From Glandiceps talaboti (taxonomy: Eukaryota; Hemichordata; Enteropneusta; Spengelidae): 64,000 nt of DNA. The stretch covers positions 13,465,410 to 13,529,409 of the forward strand of contig NC_135556.1 of NCBI RefSeq assembly GCF_964340395.1, in the 5' to 3' direction. A program made the translations under genes and the position numbers. Of this stretch, positions 16,526 through 44,555 are shown one piece after another. The notes below the pieces were generated by a model, which saw only the letters and a list, made by a program, of their open reading frames with translations, searched no databases and was not told where the DNA came from. Numbering within the stretch: the first letter of the stretch is position 1; each line of letters starts with the position of its first letter.

Positions 16526-17948
16526 ATAAAGTCATACTGAATTGAAATTAATGTCGTCAGTAATGTCATCTATTGTGACCGTTGGGATCCATTCATCCGT
16601 ATCGCTTACGACCTGCAACAGTACTCTGAAAAGCTGGAAACACAGAGTAAAGGTAGAACACTACTTGTGGGCATTTGTGAGAAATTCGAATACAAGAAAT
16701 TTAAGTTTGAGTTGTATTCCAAATTTAAATGACCTTTATTGTAATTAAGAATAGCTGGAGTATTTCATGGCATGATATTCATTTTATGATCAGTGCAACC
16801 AAAAGGATAGTTCCAAGCACAAGGTTTTTTTGAAGGAGTAAACAAACCATTCAGACAAGGACCTCAATAAGTTTTGATCAGTTTTAGCGAGCCTTTCATC
16901 AGGGACATTGTGTAAACAGATCTGGAGATGCAAATGATCAAAACATGTCTGAACTAAGATCTGGCATTCCTCTTTATTTCTCAAAAAGGGAAGGGCAATG
17001 TGCTATTCAGAGAAAACACAAAAACACGTTTGTCGTATATTTTGTTAACGTAGATAATTCTTTATTAATAATATACCCTGTTTGTAGAAAAATAGAGGTA
17101 TACACTGTCTCATTTTACAAACATTATATGCCTTATTATAGTGTTAACATGTTTAATATATTCTTAATTTGACGGTCAGTTAATATGAGTATTAATATTT
17201 CATTTGAATTTTATATCACGTTCCGTATAAATAGTTTAAAAAAAATAATGTATCGATTATAATCATTACATGTTTTGAAGTGAGGATATAAAAAGGAGAA
17301 ATTGTAAATATATAAGACTTTGTGATATCATCTACATAAACCATCATGATAATACCAAGTACATCCAGGTTAGCTACAAAAGAAGAACCTTGGCTTCAAC
17401 ACTATGTCATTTGTCAATAGTAAAATATAGGTTGTTAACAAAAAGGTATGAATTTCAAAGCAAATATTTCTTGACTATGCAATACAGCCTCAATACGCCC
17501 AAACCATCCACTCAATGTGGGGATTCCCGATATCACATCAAGAAAGACCATGAGATCAGGTTTGTTTGCAAGTGCCTCCGATATCAGTACAAACAAACTA
17601 ATTCTTGCTCTCTACGTGTATATTATGTCCGGATAAATATATATATATATGAACAAATTTATTGACGTCAAGGTAGCACACACCGCGTCTCTACCATAAA
17701 TCATGGATGGATGATATATGTTTTTGTGATATACTTCTCCCTTCTTCCGAGTAACATCTAATAAAATGTCAACCCAAGTTGATTGTCAATTAATCATGGT
17801 GATTGAGTTCTACTTTTTCAGAGGTTAGACAAACAAACAAAACAAGTGATTTCTTCAGTTTGCTTTCATTGCCATCTTATGCTCTTATCTTCATGCAGTG
17901 AGCCAGCCAAATGAACAGCACATAACGGGCATATTTTAACAAAAAACA
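16526..17948. other. Non-coding stretch, nothing recognised
   Basis: AT-rich. Frames at 16542-16748 and 17390-17665 lack motifs and splice context. Confidence 0.5.
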
Positions 17949-18023
17949 CACAAAACAAAACAAAACAAAACAAAACAAAACAAAACAACAACAACAACAA
18001 CAACAACAATAACAATAACAAAA
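17949..18023. repeat. (CAAAA)n / (CAA)n microsatellite
   Basis: CAAAA units grade into CAA and then AATAAC units. The poly-Leu/Phe frame on the minus strand is an artefact. Confidence 0.93.
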
Positions 18024-18392
18024 CAAAGTGACGTCTTATTTTTTCCTGTATTGTCCGTACCATTTTGGTCAACATACATCAAACAATGTCATATACAGAA
18101 ATGAAATGTAATATTTGGTAATCGACCACTGTCAATCATTTCAAGTGATCAGGAGTAATTGTAAAATAATTATTCCTGTAAAACAATAGTTATTTAACAT
18201 TACAATAATATATATATTCTAAATACTACAGTCGTCTTTAATGATCGGCAATTGTACGTCAAGGTGTATTTTGCATCATTCTTTGCCCCTTTAAATTGAA
18301 ATATTACCAATAACACACCACTCCAACTCCCCGTTCTAGCGAGTAATTTAATGACTTTACATCACTTACATTCTCAGTTACACCAATTTATA

Positions 18393-18610
18393 CTTGATCT
18401 TGTGCCTTTATAGGACCTCGTTGCTGTGGACCTCATGGGAGTCAGCAGAAATACATATGCAGTAGGTTTACAATAAATAGTCATGACGCCTAAGTGCTTA
18501 GTACCATCGGTGACAAAAAAATCATGCATATTCATTGTTCACATATTGTATATATATTTCTGCTGACTTCCAAGAGTCCATAGCAAAGATACCCCATACA
18601 CAAGATCAAC
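18393..18610. mobile_element. Foldback (MITE-like) element
   Basis: Left arm 18393-18454 and right arm 18551-18610 are imperfect reverse complements over about 60 bp. Shared words when the right arm is inverted are TTGATCTTGTG, TTGCTNTGGAC and GTCAGCAGAAATA. About 95 bp of AT-rich spacer lies between, with no coding capacity. This is the architecture of a small non-autonomous inverted-repeat element. A target-site duplication was not identified with certainty. Confidence 0.65.
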
Positions 18611-19831
18611 AGCGAAATGAAAGCGAAGCAAAATTATGAAATGACTTTCCAGAACCCATAGTTTACGAAAATGGAGTGGGGTTCCCCTTTAGAGCACTCT
18701 TTCGCTTTTCGTAACTATTTTTATGTTGTATGAAATGAAACAGATGGATATCATAACCTCCCTAAAACTCAAAGCAGATATTTCCATAAATGACAGTGTG
18801 CAGAAATGGGTGTCATTTTACCACGTCAATATAGGCATCATTTTCTTCAAATGCTATTCATTTACTGGGCTTATCAAGACGGAGACATAACCTAACAACA
18901 GACAAGTAGTCTTTATAATACGTTTACTGACCAGTAAATCAAAATTATTTGGTTATTCAAAGGACCTGAGAATGTAAATGATATACTAGTAGTTATTACC
19001 AGTCTATTCTGTTTACTACCACTACTGCTTGTATTTTAGTTGATGTCTTATTAATTATGCAGCTACCCTGTATATGTAAATGTAAATAAGTTTATGTTTA
19101 TTTATGGACAGTGTATGTACAAGTCTAGTTCGGACTGTCCTGTTATTATGGCCCCCTACCAGATCTACGACTCCAGCCCTGACAAGCTCCAACGCATTGA
19201 TAACTCACAATCTATCACTACCATCAGTGTCGGCCATATTTGATTTCTAATTGACTGCGTGCAACGACTTGCAAACAAAATGGCGGCATTTATCCATGAA
19301 TCATTGCATAGACTAGTGTAAACATACTCGAACTTTACTGGTATCAGAGATGTTGGGTGAACCATACGTAGAGTGCTGTATCAATGGTATTTCATTCCTT
19401 CCCAAACATTAGGAGTCTTTTGAAGTTTATCTGGAAACTACAATAAAATACGCATGTTTTTATGTTTTCATCTGTCGATAGTAGTGACTAATCCAAAATG
19501 GCGAATACACATTGCAGCCCGTGAAAAGAGGTACTTTCCAGTAGCGCTGTGTAGGAGCTTGCAGTCCTGATTATGCTTTTAAATTAATTAGATAATATGC
19601 TTAGTTGGTACAAATATTATATCATGAAAAGCGCAGATTTCATGAATCATATGTGATTAAAAACATTTAAAAGTTATTACAAAAGGTACTTATATTGAGT
19701 ATGCAGTTTACGGATCCCTAGATATAGTTAAGGAAATAAACAGATTTTATAGTTGTCACCTTGTGGATTGGCAATGTTCGTCCCTGGTGGACCAATGTTG
19801 GAAGTGGAGACTACAAGGTACAAGGTGTATT
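18611..19831. other. Presumed 3' flank of gene A
   Basis: Non-coding sequence downstream, on the minus strand, of the gene A stop codon. It may contain the 3' UTR. A minus-strand AATAAA-type signal is visible near 19098, about 730 bp beyond the stop, but its use is not shown. No other feature recognised. Confidence 0.4.
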
Positions 19832-32635
<12,804 letters not shown>

Positions 32636-33280
32636 CTCAGTTTCAGCTATCACGGTTGGTGAGTTCTTCTCTGACAGGCTTGATTGTGCTGACTAAAAGG
32701 CCTTTCACAATGCATCGTATAAAGTCAGGGGCCAGGTAAACAATAAAGACAAACTGTCGGGTCAGCTGTGCATGTGACAGACCCTTTAGAATAGTAGGGG
32801 ACAGAGTTCACACGAGTGTAATTATTCACTGGTACGTTAAATGTGTTCTGTATCATAAGCTTCTAGTGTTATCATCCTAGAATGCCTTAAATTGATATGT
32901 TTACCCTTCGCTGTGAATAATTGGTGAAATTATAGCAATTACGTGTATATCACACACGCAAACAAACACTATTTGACAAAATCAGTCGATAACATTGTTT
33001 GAACCCAGCCTAAACGAAAAGAAGTAAGGCTTAAAGCATGAGGCAAATGTATATAGGCCTACGGGTGAACTTAACAAGTATTTTGTAATCTTGAGAGCTT
33101 GTTTATTCGTGCCCCGTTTTGAGACTGAATGTTCATCATGAATTCGCCGTCTTGAGGGTTTTAAAACATGTAAATAGCTGTTAATGATTACCCTCAAACG
33201 ACCAGCCCCGCTTTGTAACAATAATTGCAACTTTTTCGGGTTCGAGAAATTCTTCCACGACATGCACGGTACACACACAA

Positions 33281-33707
33281 TCACTTGTGAGCTAATATTC
33301 TATTCCAGAATGGTAATAATCTAGGAAATCTAATTTGTGGTATCAGACCAGTGATAGATAAAGGAAGTGCTTCCAGCACCAAAAACACCATCATGACTAC
33401 TACGACATAACCACATTTTCCAACCCAGAAAAAAAGATCATATATTCAAATGCATTATGTATGTATGTATGTATGTATGTATGTATGTATGTATGTATGT
33501 ATGTATGTATGTATGTATGTATGTATGTATGTATGTATGTATGATTGTATACTAGGTTTTATACACGATATTCAAAAAATACCGTTGCAATCACCGGCAA
33601 CGGTATTTTTGAATATCGTACATACCTAATAGCGTCATTATTTTGTATTATGATCAACTTAGAATAGAATATTACCATTCTGGAATAGAATATTAGCTCA
33701 CAAGTGA
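33281..33707. mobile_element. Foldback structure carrying a captured transporter exon
   Basis: A perfect 38-bp inverted repeat bounds the segment: 33281-33318 (begins TCACTTGTGAGCTAATATTC) and 33670-33707 (its exact reverse complement). Inside are a decayed copy of gene A exon 2, an (ATGT)n array at 33460-33541, and a second hairpin (33565-33588 with 33597-33619, stem TACCGTTGC, one bulged base). This is either a foldback transposon that picked up host sequence or the product of an aberrant repair event. Confidence 0.75.
33322..33426 (-). pseudogene. Decayed copy of SLC13-like gene A exon 2
   Basis: Read on the minus strand, this closely matches gene A exon 2 (28871-28979), including a central stretch of about 70 bases that looks unchanged (encoding KCGYVVVVMMVFLVLEALP). 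It is not usable as an exon. The acceptor CTAG has become CTGG, the LPITG motif is LSITG, and the 3' end with the donor has diverged. Homology continues into the adjacent intronic ATGT repeat, so the copy was made at DNA level rather than from spliced RNA. It lies about 700 bp upstream of the gene A start. Confidence 0.85.
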
Positions 33708-34970
<1,263 letters not shown>

Positions 34971-35134
34971 AAGTCAGTGGTACATCAACATCTCCTGACG
35001 AGTGATTTACTCACGAAACAGGCTTGTAGAGACGAAAAACCCGACTTGATTTTCTTCTACCCTCAACATATATATATATATATATATTAAAACGGTTAAA
35101 ACACGCAAAGTCAGAGCAAGTTACTTGGACACCA

Positions 35135-35552
35135 AGATGCGCCTGCTGCTCAATAATTCAAGACACCAAAGTTTTCACATCGACAGTCACGGGAAAAAGC
35201 TATCACGGATGACGTCAATTGTAAATCATGTAATGTAATATATGCCATAACCTGTCGTACCTGCAACATACAATACATCGGTCAAACTACTCAACATTTC
35301 CACAAACGAATCAATGGACACCGCTCGAACATAAGAACTAATAGAAAAGACAGAAGTCCTTATGTTGTACCTCATTTCCGGATGCCCGGACACACTTTAT
35401 CCGACATCGCGTTTACAGCTACAATCATTTGCCATATACCAAAACCAGACATTGATATAATGAAACAAACGGAAAGCATCTCGATACACAGAGCAAGATC
35501 GATGTACCCACAAGTACTTAATGATTACGAACCAACAGGAATCACAGACTAG
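35135..35552 (+). pseudogene. Penelope-like GIY-YIG endonuclease domain, frameshifted
   Basis: Frame from 35217: cysteine-rich CKSCNVIYAITCRTC, then IQYIGQT and KRINGHR, the spacing expected for a GIY-YIG nuclease (the first motif aligned with VIYAI, the second with QYIG, then the conserved Arg helix). It ends at TAG 35550-35552. The preceding segment (RCACCSIIQDT, then STVTGKSY, from 35135) is in another frame, so a frameshift lies near 35205-35216. It is a remnant and not a working enzyme. Confidence 0.82.
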
Positions 35553-35679
35553 TCTATACCAGTATTATACAATTGCACTGCACTCTCTTTTAGTCACGTG
35601 TTTATCAAGTTCTCTTTTGTTTACAACATACATGCGCAGTTACTCTAGGTTTGTCATGTAGTTATAGTAACAGCTGAGC

Positions 35680-35709
35680 CTGATGAAGGTGTGCAAGTCA
35701 CATTGAAAC
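35680..35709 (+). ncRNA. Hammerhead-ribozyme-like core
   Basis: CTGATGA at 35680-35686 is followed by a short potential stem (GGTGTG with CACATT, two G-U pairs) and GAAAC at 35705-35709, the order of conserved core elements in hammerhead ribozymes. Penelope-like elements are known to carry such motifs near their termini. I could not find a convincing outer stem or cleavage site, so activity is not claimed. Confidence 0.4.
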
Positions 35710-35791
35710 GTTGCTGATCGCTTCACATCTTGGGATTGGAAGTAAGGCCGACTTTTGAACTGTTTCATCTCTTCTAGTCACTATTTTGGTA

Positions 35792-35831
35792 TATATATAT
35801 ACTGACTTCCTATATATATAGGAAGTCAGTG
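35792..35831. repeat. Short perfect palindrome at the terminal-unit boundary
   Basis: ACTGACTTCC, a short TA run, then GGAAGTCAGT: the first bases of the terminal unit are present in inverted orientation just before it. Confidence 0.85.
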
Positions 35832-35982
35832 GTAAGATTTGTCCGTAGTACAGTGCTCGATGCGTCTGCACGCAGAGCGGAGTATACATCAACATCTCCT
35901 GACGAGTGATTTACTCACGAAACAGGCTTGTAGAGACGAAAAACCCGACTTGATTTTCTTCTACCCTCAATATATATATATT

Positions 35983-36063
<81 letters not shown>

Positions 36064-36070
<7 letters not shown>

Positions 36071-39000
36071 ATGCTTCCATTGTCAATTTTTATAATAAAC
36101 GTCAAAATGCATTTAAAAAAAACAGACAATTGCGAGCATATAACACAGCTAGTTGTATTTGAAACCACACAAAGACTTTCACGATGGAATTGTTATAAAC
36201 GACACAAATGCAAGTGTTAATACTCTCATGGCCTGTCCAAACTTTACCCGTAAACAGGGTTGATAAAGGAGCTGTCATGACGAAGGGTGTCACTGATGAA
36301 TACACATAATTTGATACGAGTACGAGGGTCGAGTGAGGTACACTATGTTAATTTATAAACTATTTGAATGAAAGCTCATGCAGACTGAATTGGAGGTCGT
36401 TAAATCTTTTTTATGGTGCTTCTAGTCTATCTATTCGAGCGTTTTTATTACCCGGTTTACTTTGATGTGTACTATTGACGGCCTGCAAGAGTCCCATTTA
36501 TAATCTGGTCCTGTTATGTGACTTGGACCGTAACAGTTTTACTCTAGTGCTGATCTCAATATATCACTGTCTGACCATAGGTTTTCAATGGATTAATCAG
36601 GAAAATTGAACAATACCCTATCTACCCATATTATACAACAATCAAAGGCTAGAGCATATAAGATAATACGCAGCGTGTATGTCTACAACACATCATACAG
36701 GTACGAGAACAACTCAAAAAGTGCGAGCTATTATACATGAATGTACGATACGATAGTACAGCATTGTGGTGATGTACGACAAACCGCCGTAAGCTGAATT
36801 CCTTGACCTGAGCGGGGTTAAAGTGGACAGGTTACAGGTACTCAACAGTCAGACTGTAAACACAACAATAGTGTAAACAAATATGTGTGATTACATGTAA
36901 AGGGATTACTACAGAGTAAGAAGCTATTCTGTCGTCAATGACGGTACTGTCAACACACTCTCAAAGGATATCAACAGGATTGTGATGCTAACAATGTATT
37001 ACTGACAAAAAAAATCCATGACCTACGGAAGGCTAAAGAGAAGGGTGTGTGTGGGCTGTGGGGTGTGTGGGGTGTTAGGGATTGGGATGCTGTTCAGTAA
37101 AGTTTACGACGAAAATAATATGTAAATTTAAGAATTAAGAATGTCATGATATACTAATTTACATTTACACCTAAACATGTCAATTTACAAACAAGCCATC
37201 ATGGAAGGCAGGTAGTGAAAAGTATAAAGTTTACATTAAAATACGTATATCGCAAAAGTGATATGTGATCATGATTCAAGGCAATTCCGGAGAACAAAAG
37301 CTGTAATAAATATCAGCTGCAAGGCGTTTTCAGAGTAGTGAATGCATTAATGTTATTTCATCTTATTTCATTTTTGTAAAGAGATATCAAGCATCCCCAT
37401 GATATGTGAAACGATATGATGCCCTACGTAATCATCTTGCAATAATTGTATGATGTATAGGCATTTTCACCACGAGAGGGCGATATTGTATACGAACGTT
37501 TGATTTGCGGCTATGGCCTGAAAAATAAAGGCTACTGCTATAAATAAACCTTGTTTCAATATCACAGTAATTACTAAAGCACATCGCTGTTTTTGACAAT
37601 CAAGTGTACTCGTCAGATGACGTTCTGCCTCCTCCTCAGGTTTACAGTCTTTAAGTGTATTCCGATGGCATTTCACCTGTTTTCTGTGGCGTAGTGTTTA
37701 AAACTCAGGTTTAGCAGTCCGGCAAGGGTCATGGTTAGAAGCTGGAGACAAGGGATGTATTTCTGTGACCGACCCAAACACAGGATGAGTGTTATACAAA
37801 CTCAATCGAATCCCACTGTAAAGGTGAGTGTATGGAATTTAGGGGGAGTCTTGACAGTTCCACGAATACAAATACATGATGATAGTGAATATGCAACACA
37901 GTCCTGTCACACATACGTAGTCCCAAACCTGAATGGATTTCTGTAGAAATGTGAGGATGGGTAGAATTGAAGACCCCCCAAAAACAAAAAACAAAACAAA
38001 AAAACACAAAAAACAAAACAAAACAAAAAACACAAACAAACACAAAAGACAAAACAAAAACAACAACTCACACCCCAAAAATGTAAAACACCCTAACAAA
38101 CATACAAGTCATGTATCGATTTCTGCCACGACATAGCTCATCGGTACTGGGTTTTAATTCGGGCATTGCGTTGCAAAGAAATGGCTAACCAGACTAATGA
38201 ACTTTATATTTTTCTTTTCCCCACTTGCAGGGAAAGGAACAGAAAGTCATTAAGATGATACAGATCAGATCTTTCATTCTTTTAAAAACATAGATGCTTA
38301 TGACCTTTATAAGTAACTTTTTATGTCAGTAAAAACAATTATAGACATTAGTATAAATTGTAGCAATATACATTCCACTATCTGATTCTTGAACGATTGT
38401 TGTCATTTGACGTTTCAAATTGATAAAACATAAGATATTCGACTGATACGATGTTCGACTGATATGAGTTCGGGAGGTTATGCGCCAATAAACGAGGGGC
38501 CGTAGCTCCCAAGTTTTTGCCACATAACCCTACCGAACGAGTTGTCTATCTTACTTATACAATGGCGTGATTGACTCAAGCGGATCTTTTTCAAAATTTC
38601 GTGTAATATGTTGCATGCAAATTGAATGATGAGCGTAAATAGGTCACATCCCTAAGAAAGAGTGGGCTATGGCTACATATAACCAACGGATCGGAAATCA
38701 AAGCCTCTGATTGGCCAAGTCGGTCTAGCCGTAGTATAAGTAATTATACTCAGCCTAAGACTGCTTACATATTTCAAGTTCACCATGTTATAATCAGCAT
38801 GTGTTTTGATGCAGTATGAAATCTAAATATGTGGTAAATTCGTAACATTTCGAAAACTAAGAAAATAATTTGAATGCCATAAGCATGTATGGATTCAGTC
38901 ACTACTTGAGAACACAGACTTTCAAAAACCGCGACTCCGGAATTCAAGACTTCTACCCCCTCCCACCGTCCAACCAGGGTGGGCTTTTCCCCATTATATT

Positions 39001-39235
39001 CTAGGATCTTAACTCAATGTGATGGCTATGACTGCCCTTATATCAACATGATTGGTGTCTTTAGTACATTATTTGACAATTCAAAGGATAATATAATGTT
39101 GGTTAGTATTAATTGCAAAACATTTGCACAGTGGTTAAAATATCAACTTGTAGAAAATTTAGATTTCAACTGTAGATCGACAAAATATGCTTTGTATAGA
39201 GCATACAGGTAAAACAAAGATATTAATCTGGGTAG
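36064..39235. other. Intergenic stretch between gene B and gene A
   Basis: About 3.2 kb with no supported gene. Holds a CAAAA-rich low-complexity segment at 37979-38060. Frames at 37467-37676, 37731-37946 and 38979-39212 have no motif I recognise. It is the 3' side of gene B and the distant 5' side of gene A. Confidence 0.5.
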
Positions 39236-39409
39236 CTACATTGTAGTATTTTCCAGGGTCGTATAATTGCTCATAGCAAATGTACTCTCAGAAGATGATG
39301 ATGCCCACTCTGGAATTGTGTCGAAGTCGAAGATAACGTAACCGTAGGAATTGATAAGGACGTTCACGAATAGCAGGGATATTACATTTACCATCCAGCC
39401 ACACTTGAC
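39236..39409 (-). CDS. Gene B exon 14: last membrane segment and C-terminal tail
   Basis: Encodes VKCGWMVNV, a hydrophobic segment, YGYVIFDFD, and a Ser/Thr-rich tail with two sequons before the TAG at 39236-39238. Five residues longer than gene A. Confidence 0.93.
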   Translation of the reverse strand, partial: VKCGWMVNVISLLFVNVLINSYGYVIFDFDTIPEWASSSSESTFAMSNYTTLENTTM

Positions 39410-42400
39410 CTGAAATGAATAAAGTGGATGCACAAGTCTAAAATACAAATGTGAACTACAAATATCAAAAACATGATGCTGAAAATAGAAAATGACGACT
39501 ATGAACTTGGCATGGAAGAATAACCAAATAGACTTCCCCAAGACACATGCATATCAGATATTAAAACAATCCGACTACAGGTTTTAGAGAAGATGACGCT
39601 ATCGTGAATCCGACCACCGGTTTCTAAGATGTCAGCTGTCGCTGACCTAAAATGCTGTTTGACATGTATACATCCCACTATATGGTATTTTTCACAGGCA
39701 TACATTGTACTTTCAACTTACCATATCACCAATCGTGACTTCATTATAAGTATAAAACACCAAATTAGGAGCTGTTGCAATTGGTAACATCAAGGCCATG
39801 TTGCAAGCTAGTACCATAGGTACTACTAATAAATGAGGGTGGCTATTTGATACCTCTGCCTGCCCATAAATAGAGAAAAAACAGGTTGCTGTAACCCAAA
39901 TGTGTTTTTAAAACTAAAAACTATGTTTCAAATAACCTATCCATAATTAATGACAAAACGAGACAGTTTACTGTAACACTGACAGTTCATTATATTCATA
40001 CAATGAGTAACAATTAGCAAATGAAACAGTATACCTTTACACTTGATATAGATGCTATGAACGATTGTGGTACATGCATAAAGCGAACAGCTGACAAGAA
40101 TGTAAGCCACAGTGAGTAGGGACAAAGAAGAATGTAATCATTGATGAAACTGAAGGTAAGACCTTTAATTTTATCAGGATGATTTGCTAGTTCATTTAAG
40201 TTCAAACTATTACCAGACACTAAGGTACATTCTTGTTGTATATTTGAATATTTTTTTCATTTTATCATCCTAATGTAAACATTGACACGGCCTCAAAATA
40301 AAACTTGAGTTTTCCACTTCAGCCTATGACTTGCTTACCAAGAATATGTATTGGTGGCACAAAGTCTAAAATCCGTCATTTTAAAAGTGTTTACTAAGGG
40401 CTAAAAACATTGTGTGGTTCCGATTACACTCGATTTTAGAATAGGTGGTGTAAATAGATGTTTAAATTTTCTTTCCATGTGTGAGTGTCTAGTTCAGGTA
40501 GTTATGCGTTCCGTTGTTTTCCATATGGTCTTTGTGTTATTGGTTTCATCCCATCAGATGTACAGCCATTACAGATTGGAAGAACAGTTTTATATTGTCT
40601 TTTGAAGTTGGTGTCAGTTCTGCATCTACTAGTTCTCGCGAGACTTCACAATTTTCGCTTTTTCGCAGATAGGTAAAAAAAATGTTTAGGGTCGGCAGTG
40701 AAAAATAGGGTTGGGTCGGGTAACCGGAACGAAACAATTTTGTTAGGCCTAAGATAAATTACGAGATCACGTAAACATACCAGTGTTACGCAAATGGGAA
40801 AGAAAACAAGCAAGATAGCAATATTCCCAATGAATTCCGTCATGATGGCCGCAAGTATGGTGATAATCAGCACTAGTTTCCAGACCTCTACATCTGTAAG
40901 ACTTTCTGATAGTACGTCTGACAGTCCCGTCAATGCACCCGTAGTCTACAAATGTGAATATTCAAAGGTGTTAGGAAGCCTTACTTTCACGATATTAGTT
41001 CATTTTGAATTATATATGAATGATTTAGACAATATAATTGAAAGAAATTTTACAAACAATTTATGCTTTTATTGCATCATGGTGTTCATATCTGCATTCT
41101 AAAGATATTGTCCAATTACCAAAGATTAGTAATTATGCAAATGTCTCATTCAAAGTAAAAACGACACCAACACACCTTATTGTTATTTTGAATGTACTTA
41201 TACAATTGTAAGTCATTTGGTCTTTGCATTCTCAAGATATGACTGACTTACTACCGGAATTCATTAGTTCATTAACATGTATAGTATGTTATTTTGTCTT
41301 AAAGAAGATAAAAATTGCTTGAAAATACAGTAATATCACCGGCAAACAATGTGTTTATGCAGCCTTGCATATTAGTAAGCTTTTTTGACCATCATAGCAC
41401 ATCTGTTTTGTGTGATAATGATTTCAAAGAAGGATTACTTAGATAATAACACATGCCAGCGAGGGCAATATAACAATTTAGTGCCTACACAAGGGTTGGC
41501 ACTCTTTACTATAATGATGTTGATGATTTGCTTGTTTCTTTTTAAATATTGCTCAATACCTTTGAAATTACCATTTCCCACACAAACATTAGGTTTGGAT
41601 TAAGTGGTTTGCGTCCTTTGTTCTATTTGAAATGTGGTAAATAATTCTGTCAAACGAGGGCGTGATCTTCATCACATACAGACAACGCTCGAAGGAACAA
41701 CAATCAAAAGTGGACGTTGACTCTTTTGTTTGTGTCGTCTCGGAAGGTATTCATGTTTATTCCTATTTTAGGAGATCATACATAAATTTAATGCATTCAT
41801 ATGAATTTTCTATATCGTAAAATATTTAGGAAAGACACTTTTGCTCACGAGAGCATACCTTGATACCACTCCCCAGTGCAAAATATCCACCAACAACTAG
41901 TACGAATATTCCCCATGGTATTTTTTTGAGTACGTAATTCCAATCAAGAATGGCTTTATACTTCTCAGGTTCATCTACAATAGTGAGAAAAGAATTTCCA
42001 CACCTTCATCAATAAAAGATTGAGTTCATCATTATGGAAAATGTTTTGACGGAAATGTGGGTACGTTTTAGTTAAGAATGAACGAATATAATACGCAGCC
42101 AACAAAATGAATGAGAAGAAAGAGTATTTAGCATTTCTGGAAATATAAACATATTGAAAAAGGCCGCAAATGAATATTTCAAGAATGTTTAACAATTACG
42201 CATTTCAGAAGCATTCATCATAATTTTTAGCGCTGCATTACTTAATTAAAATGCAATATTGAAACCGTAAATAGTGATTTTCCACTTACGTGCAAGGCTG
42301 AATTGGTTGAAATCGTTAGGTATTATGAAGAAAAGTACTGCAAATCCACTTGTAACGCATGTTACGCTAGGGTATCTGTGAAATGAAAAGTGAGATGTTT

Positions 42401-44520
42401 AACCCCTAACTTTCATTAATGATACTATAAATAGTATAGAGTGTACTCATTCAATTATCAATATATGTATCTCAGCAAACGTTCAGCTTTATATATATAA
42501 TCATCGCCCTCCAGCGACAGCAGAACTGTATTGCGATGTGGCCGAAGTGCTGACACAATGCAATAGATCATGTAAGTCTTATGCCAAACCATACATCAAT
42601 CAATTTATCATTTAGTCTGCAAGATAAAAAAAACTATGCACATGTTTACTTATGCTGTCATTGACATCATTTTGTGTAGATATGAAGGATACTAAGGATA
42701 AGTCATATATTCAGATACATAAGTCAATAACTTCACTTTATTTAAATTCCTCTCCGAACTACCGTTTTCCTCTCACCTTTTTGAAAGGTTCATTGCAAAT
42801 TCAAATATACTTGTTTAATAAAATAACAATAAAGTACTGTTTGGAACCTGTTTATCCATTGTTTTTGACCAGTTGACTCCTTAAAGGCATTCACTGACTC
42901 TTGTGCATATGTATATGTACATTGAATTTCACAGTACCTTGCAGCTTTTCTGTTTGATACAACAGCGAGGAAATTGTATATGCCATACTTCAATAGCAAG
43001 GGTGCATTTCGTTGCCACATTTAATCTAAATTGAATAAACCATTTAAGTGTATTGGGACGCCATGCAGACATTCAAGCGCCAATGTGTGTAGTTCATTTC
43101 ACCTTAGACAAAATGTAGCAAGAAACTGTACTCATTCAATTTTGTTATCTTAAAGTGTAGCAAATCCAGTTTCTAATAATTGGTTTCTGCATAGTTGTAT
43201 CAAACAGAAAAGCTGCATCGTACTTTTAAATTCGCCGTAGACAAACTGGGTCAAAACCTCTAGGTATACCATCTCCAAGGGGTGCTTTATAGCTTAAATA
43301 TATAAACAAACCCGTCCATAAACAATGAAAACCACCCGTCTACGTCATCCAGATCAGTGAAACACCAAAGTAATGTTATTATCAGGATCAAAACAAGAGT
43401 GCAACCTTCTGCCCATCTGAAAATAGAATATGGTAGAAATGTTGACTATTTTCAGTGATCGCGAGTGCAGCATCATTTTAAACTGTCTTCGTTGTGACTT
43501 TGCCAAGTAAAATAAATATCGAGATATTGATAATGATCTAGTGCGACATTTTCCTTATTTCTGGCTATTATAAAGAAATATCAACAACTAGAACTGTGGG
43601 TAATATCATATTTAGTGATAACTTATTTGTGAGTCCTAAATGGAGGTAAATAAGAACGTTTTTAGGTGGTTCATAATTTAGTAAGCATAGCTGGGGATGA
43701 AATAAATAGATATATTTATATTAGAATGATAATTTTGCACCAAAACAAGAAACAAATATAAAATAAATAACAAAAATTTAAAAAGTTAAAGAATAAAAAA
43801 AAAAATTAAAAATAAAATGAAATTCAATTTACTAACCAATTGTTATTCAGATTGTCTTCTCGTATTTAATTTAGGAAAATGTATTTATACATTATTAATT
43901 GTATTTGAATTTGGTGTAACATAATGTTTCTGTCAGAAAACCCCTTGGTCATATTTGTCAAAGTCTTATACTTTCAATATATTTATGACTAACTGAAAAC
44001 TTACTAGAAGTAGTTACTGAAGGCTACTTACGTCAGTTTACCAAGTTTTAAGCTTTCTTGCTTTATGTAAGCATGAACATTTGTCTTGGACTGTTTTCCC
44101 ACATTTACTAGCTGTATTTCACTGTTGGCGGCATTTACTTCATGTTCTGCTTCTTGTTCATACATTTTGTTCTTTCTGAAGGGACAAACAGTTAAATGTA
44201 TGTATGTATGTATGTATGTATGTATGTATGTATGTATGTATGTATGTATGTAGGTATGCATGTATGTATGTATGTATGTATGTAGGTATGTATGTTTGTG
44301 TTAATCACGCGCGGTTATCGTTCTGTTGCATAGCATTCAGATGTATTCAGGTGTTTACCTAATATGTCTTGCCCATGAATACCTTGAGAAAGAATTTTTG
44401 TTTGAAATGTCGGATTACATCTATTTATTCGGACTGTCTCACAAGTTCCTTATGCATGCATGCATGCATGCATGCATGCATGCATGTACGTACGTACGTA
44501 CGTACGTATGTATGTATGTA

Positions 44521-44555
<35 letters not shown>

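Noticed and set aside
32636-32653. Six-residue N-terminal extension of gene A
   Set aside because: It begins with GTG. The first ATG at 32633-32635 gives an N-terminus aligned with genes B and C.
33322-33426. Alternative exon 2 for gene A
   Set aside because: It lies upstream of exon 1, its acceptor AG is mutated to GG, and its donor end is gone.
37979-38060. Poly-Lys/Asn coding region
   Set aside because: Low-complexity CAAAA-type repeat.
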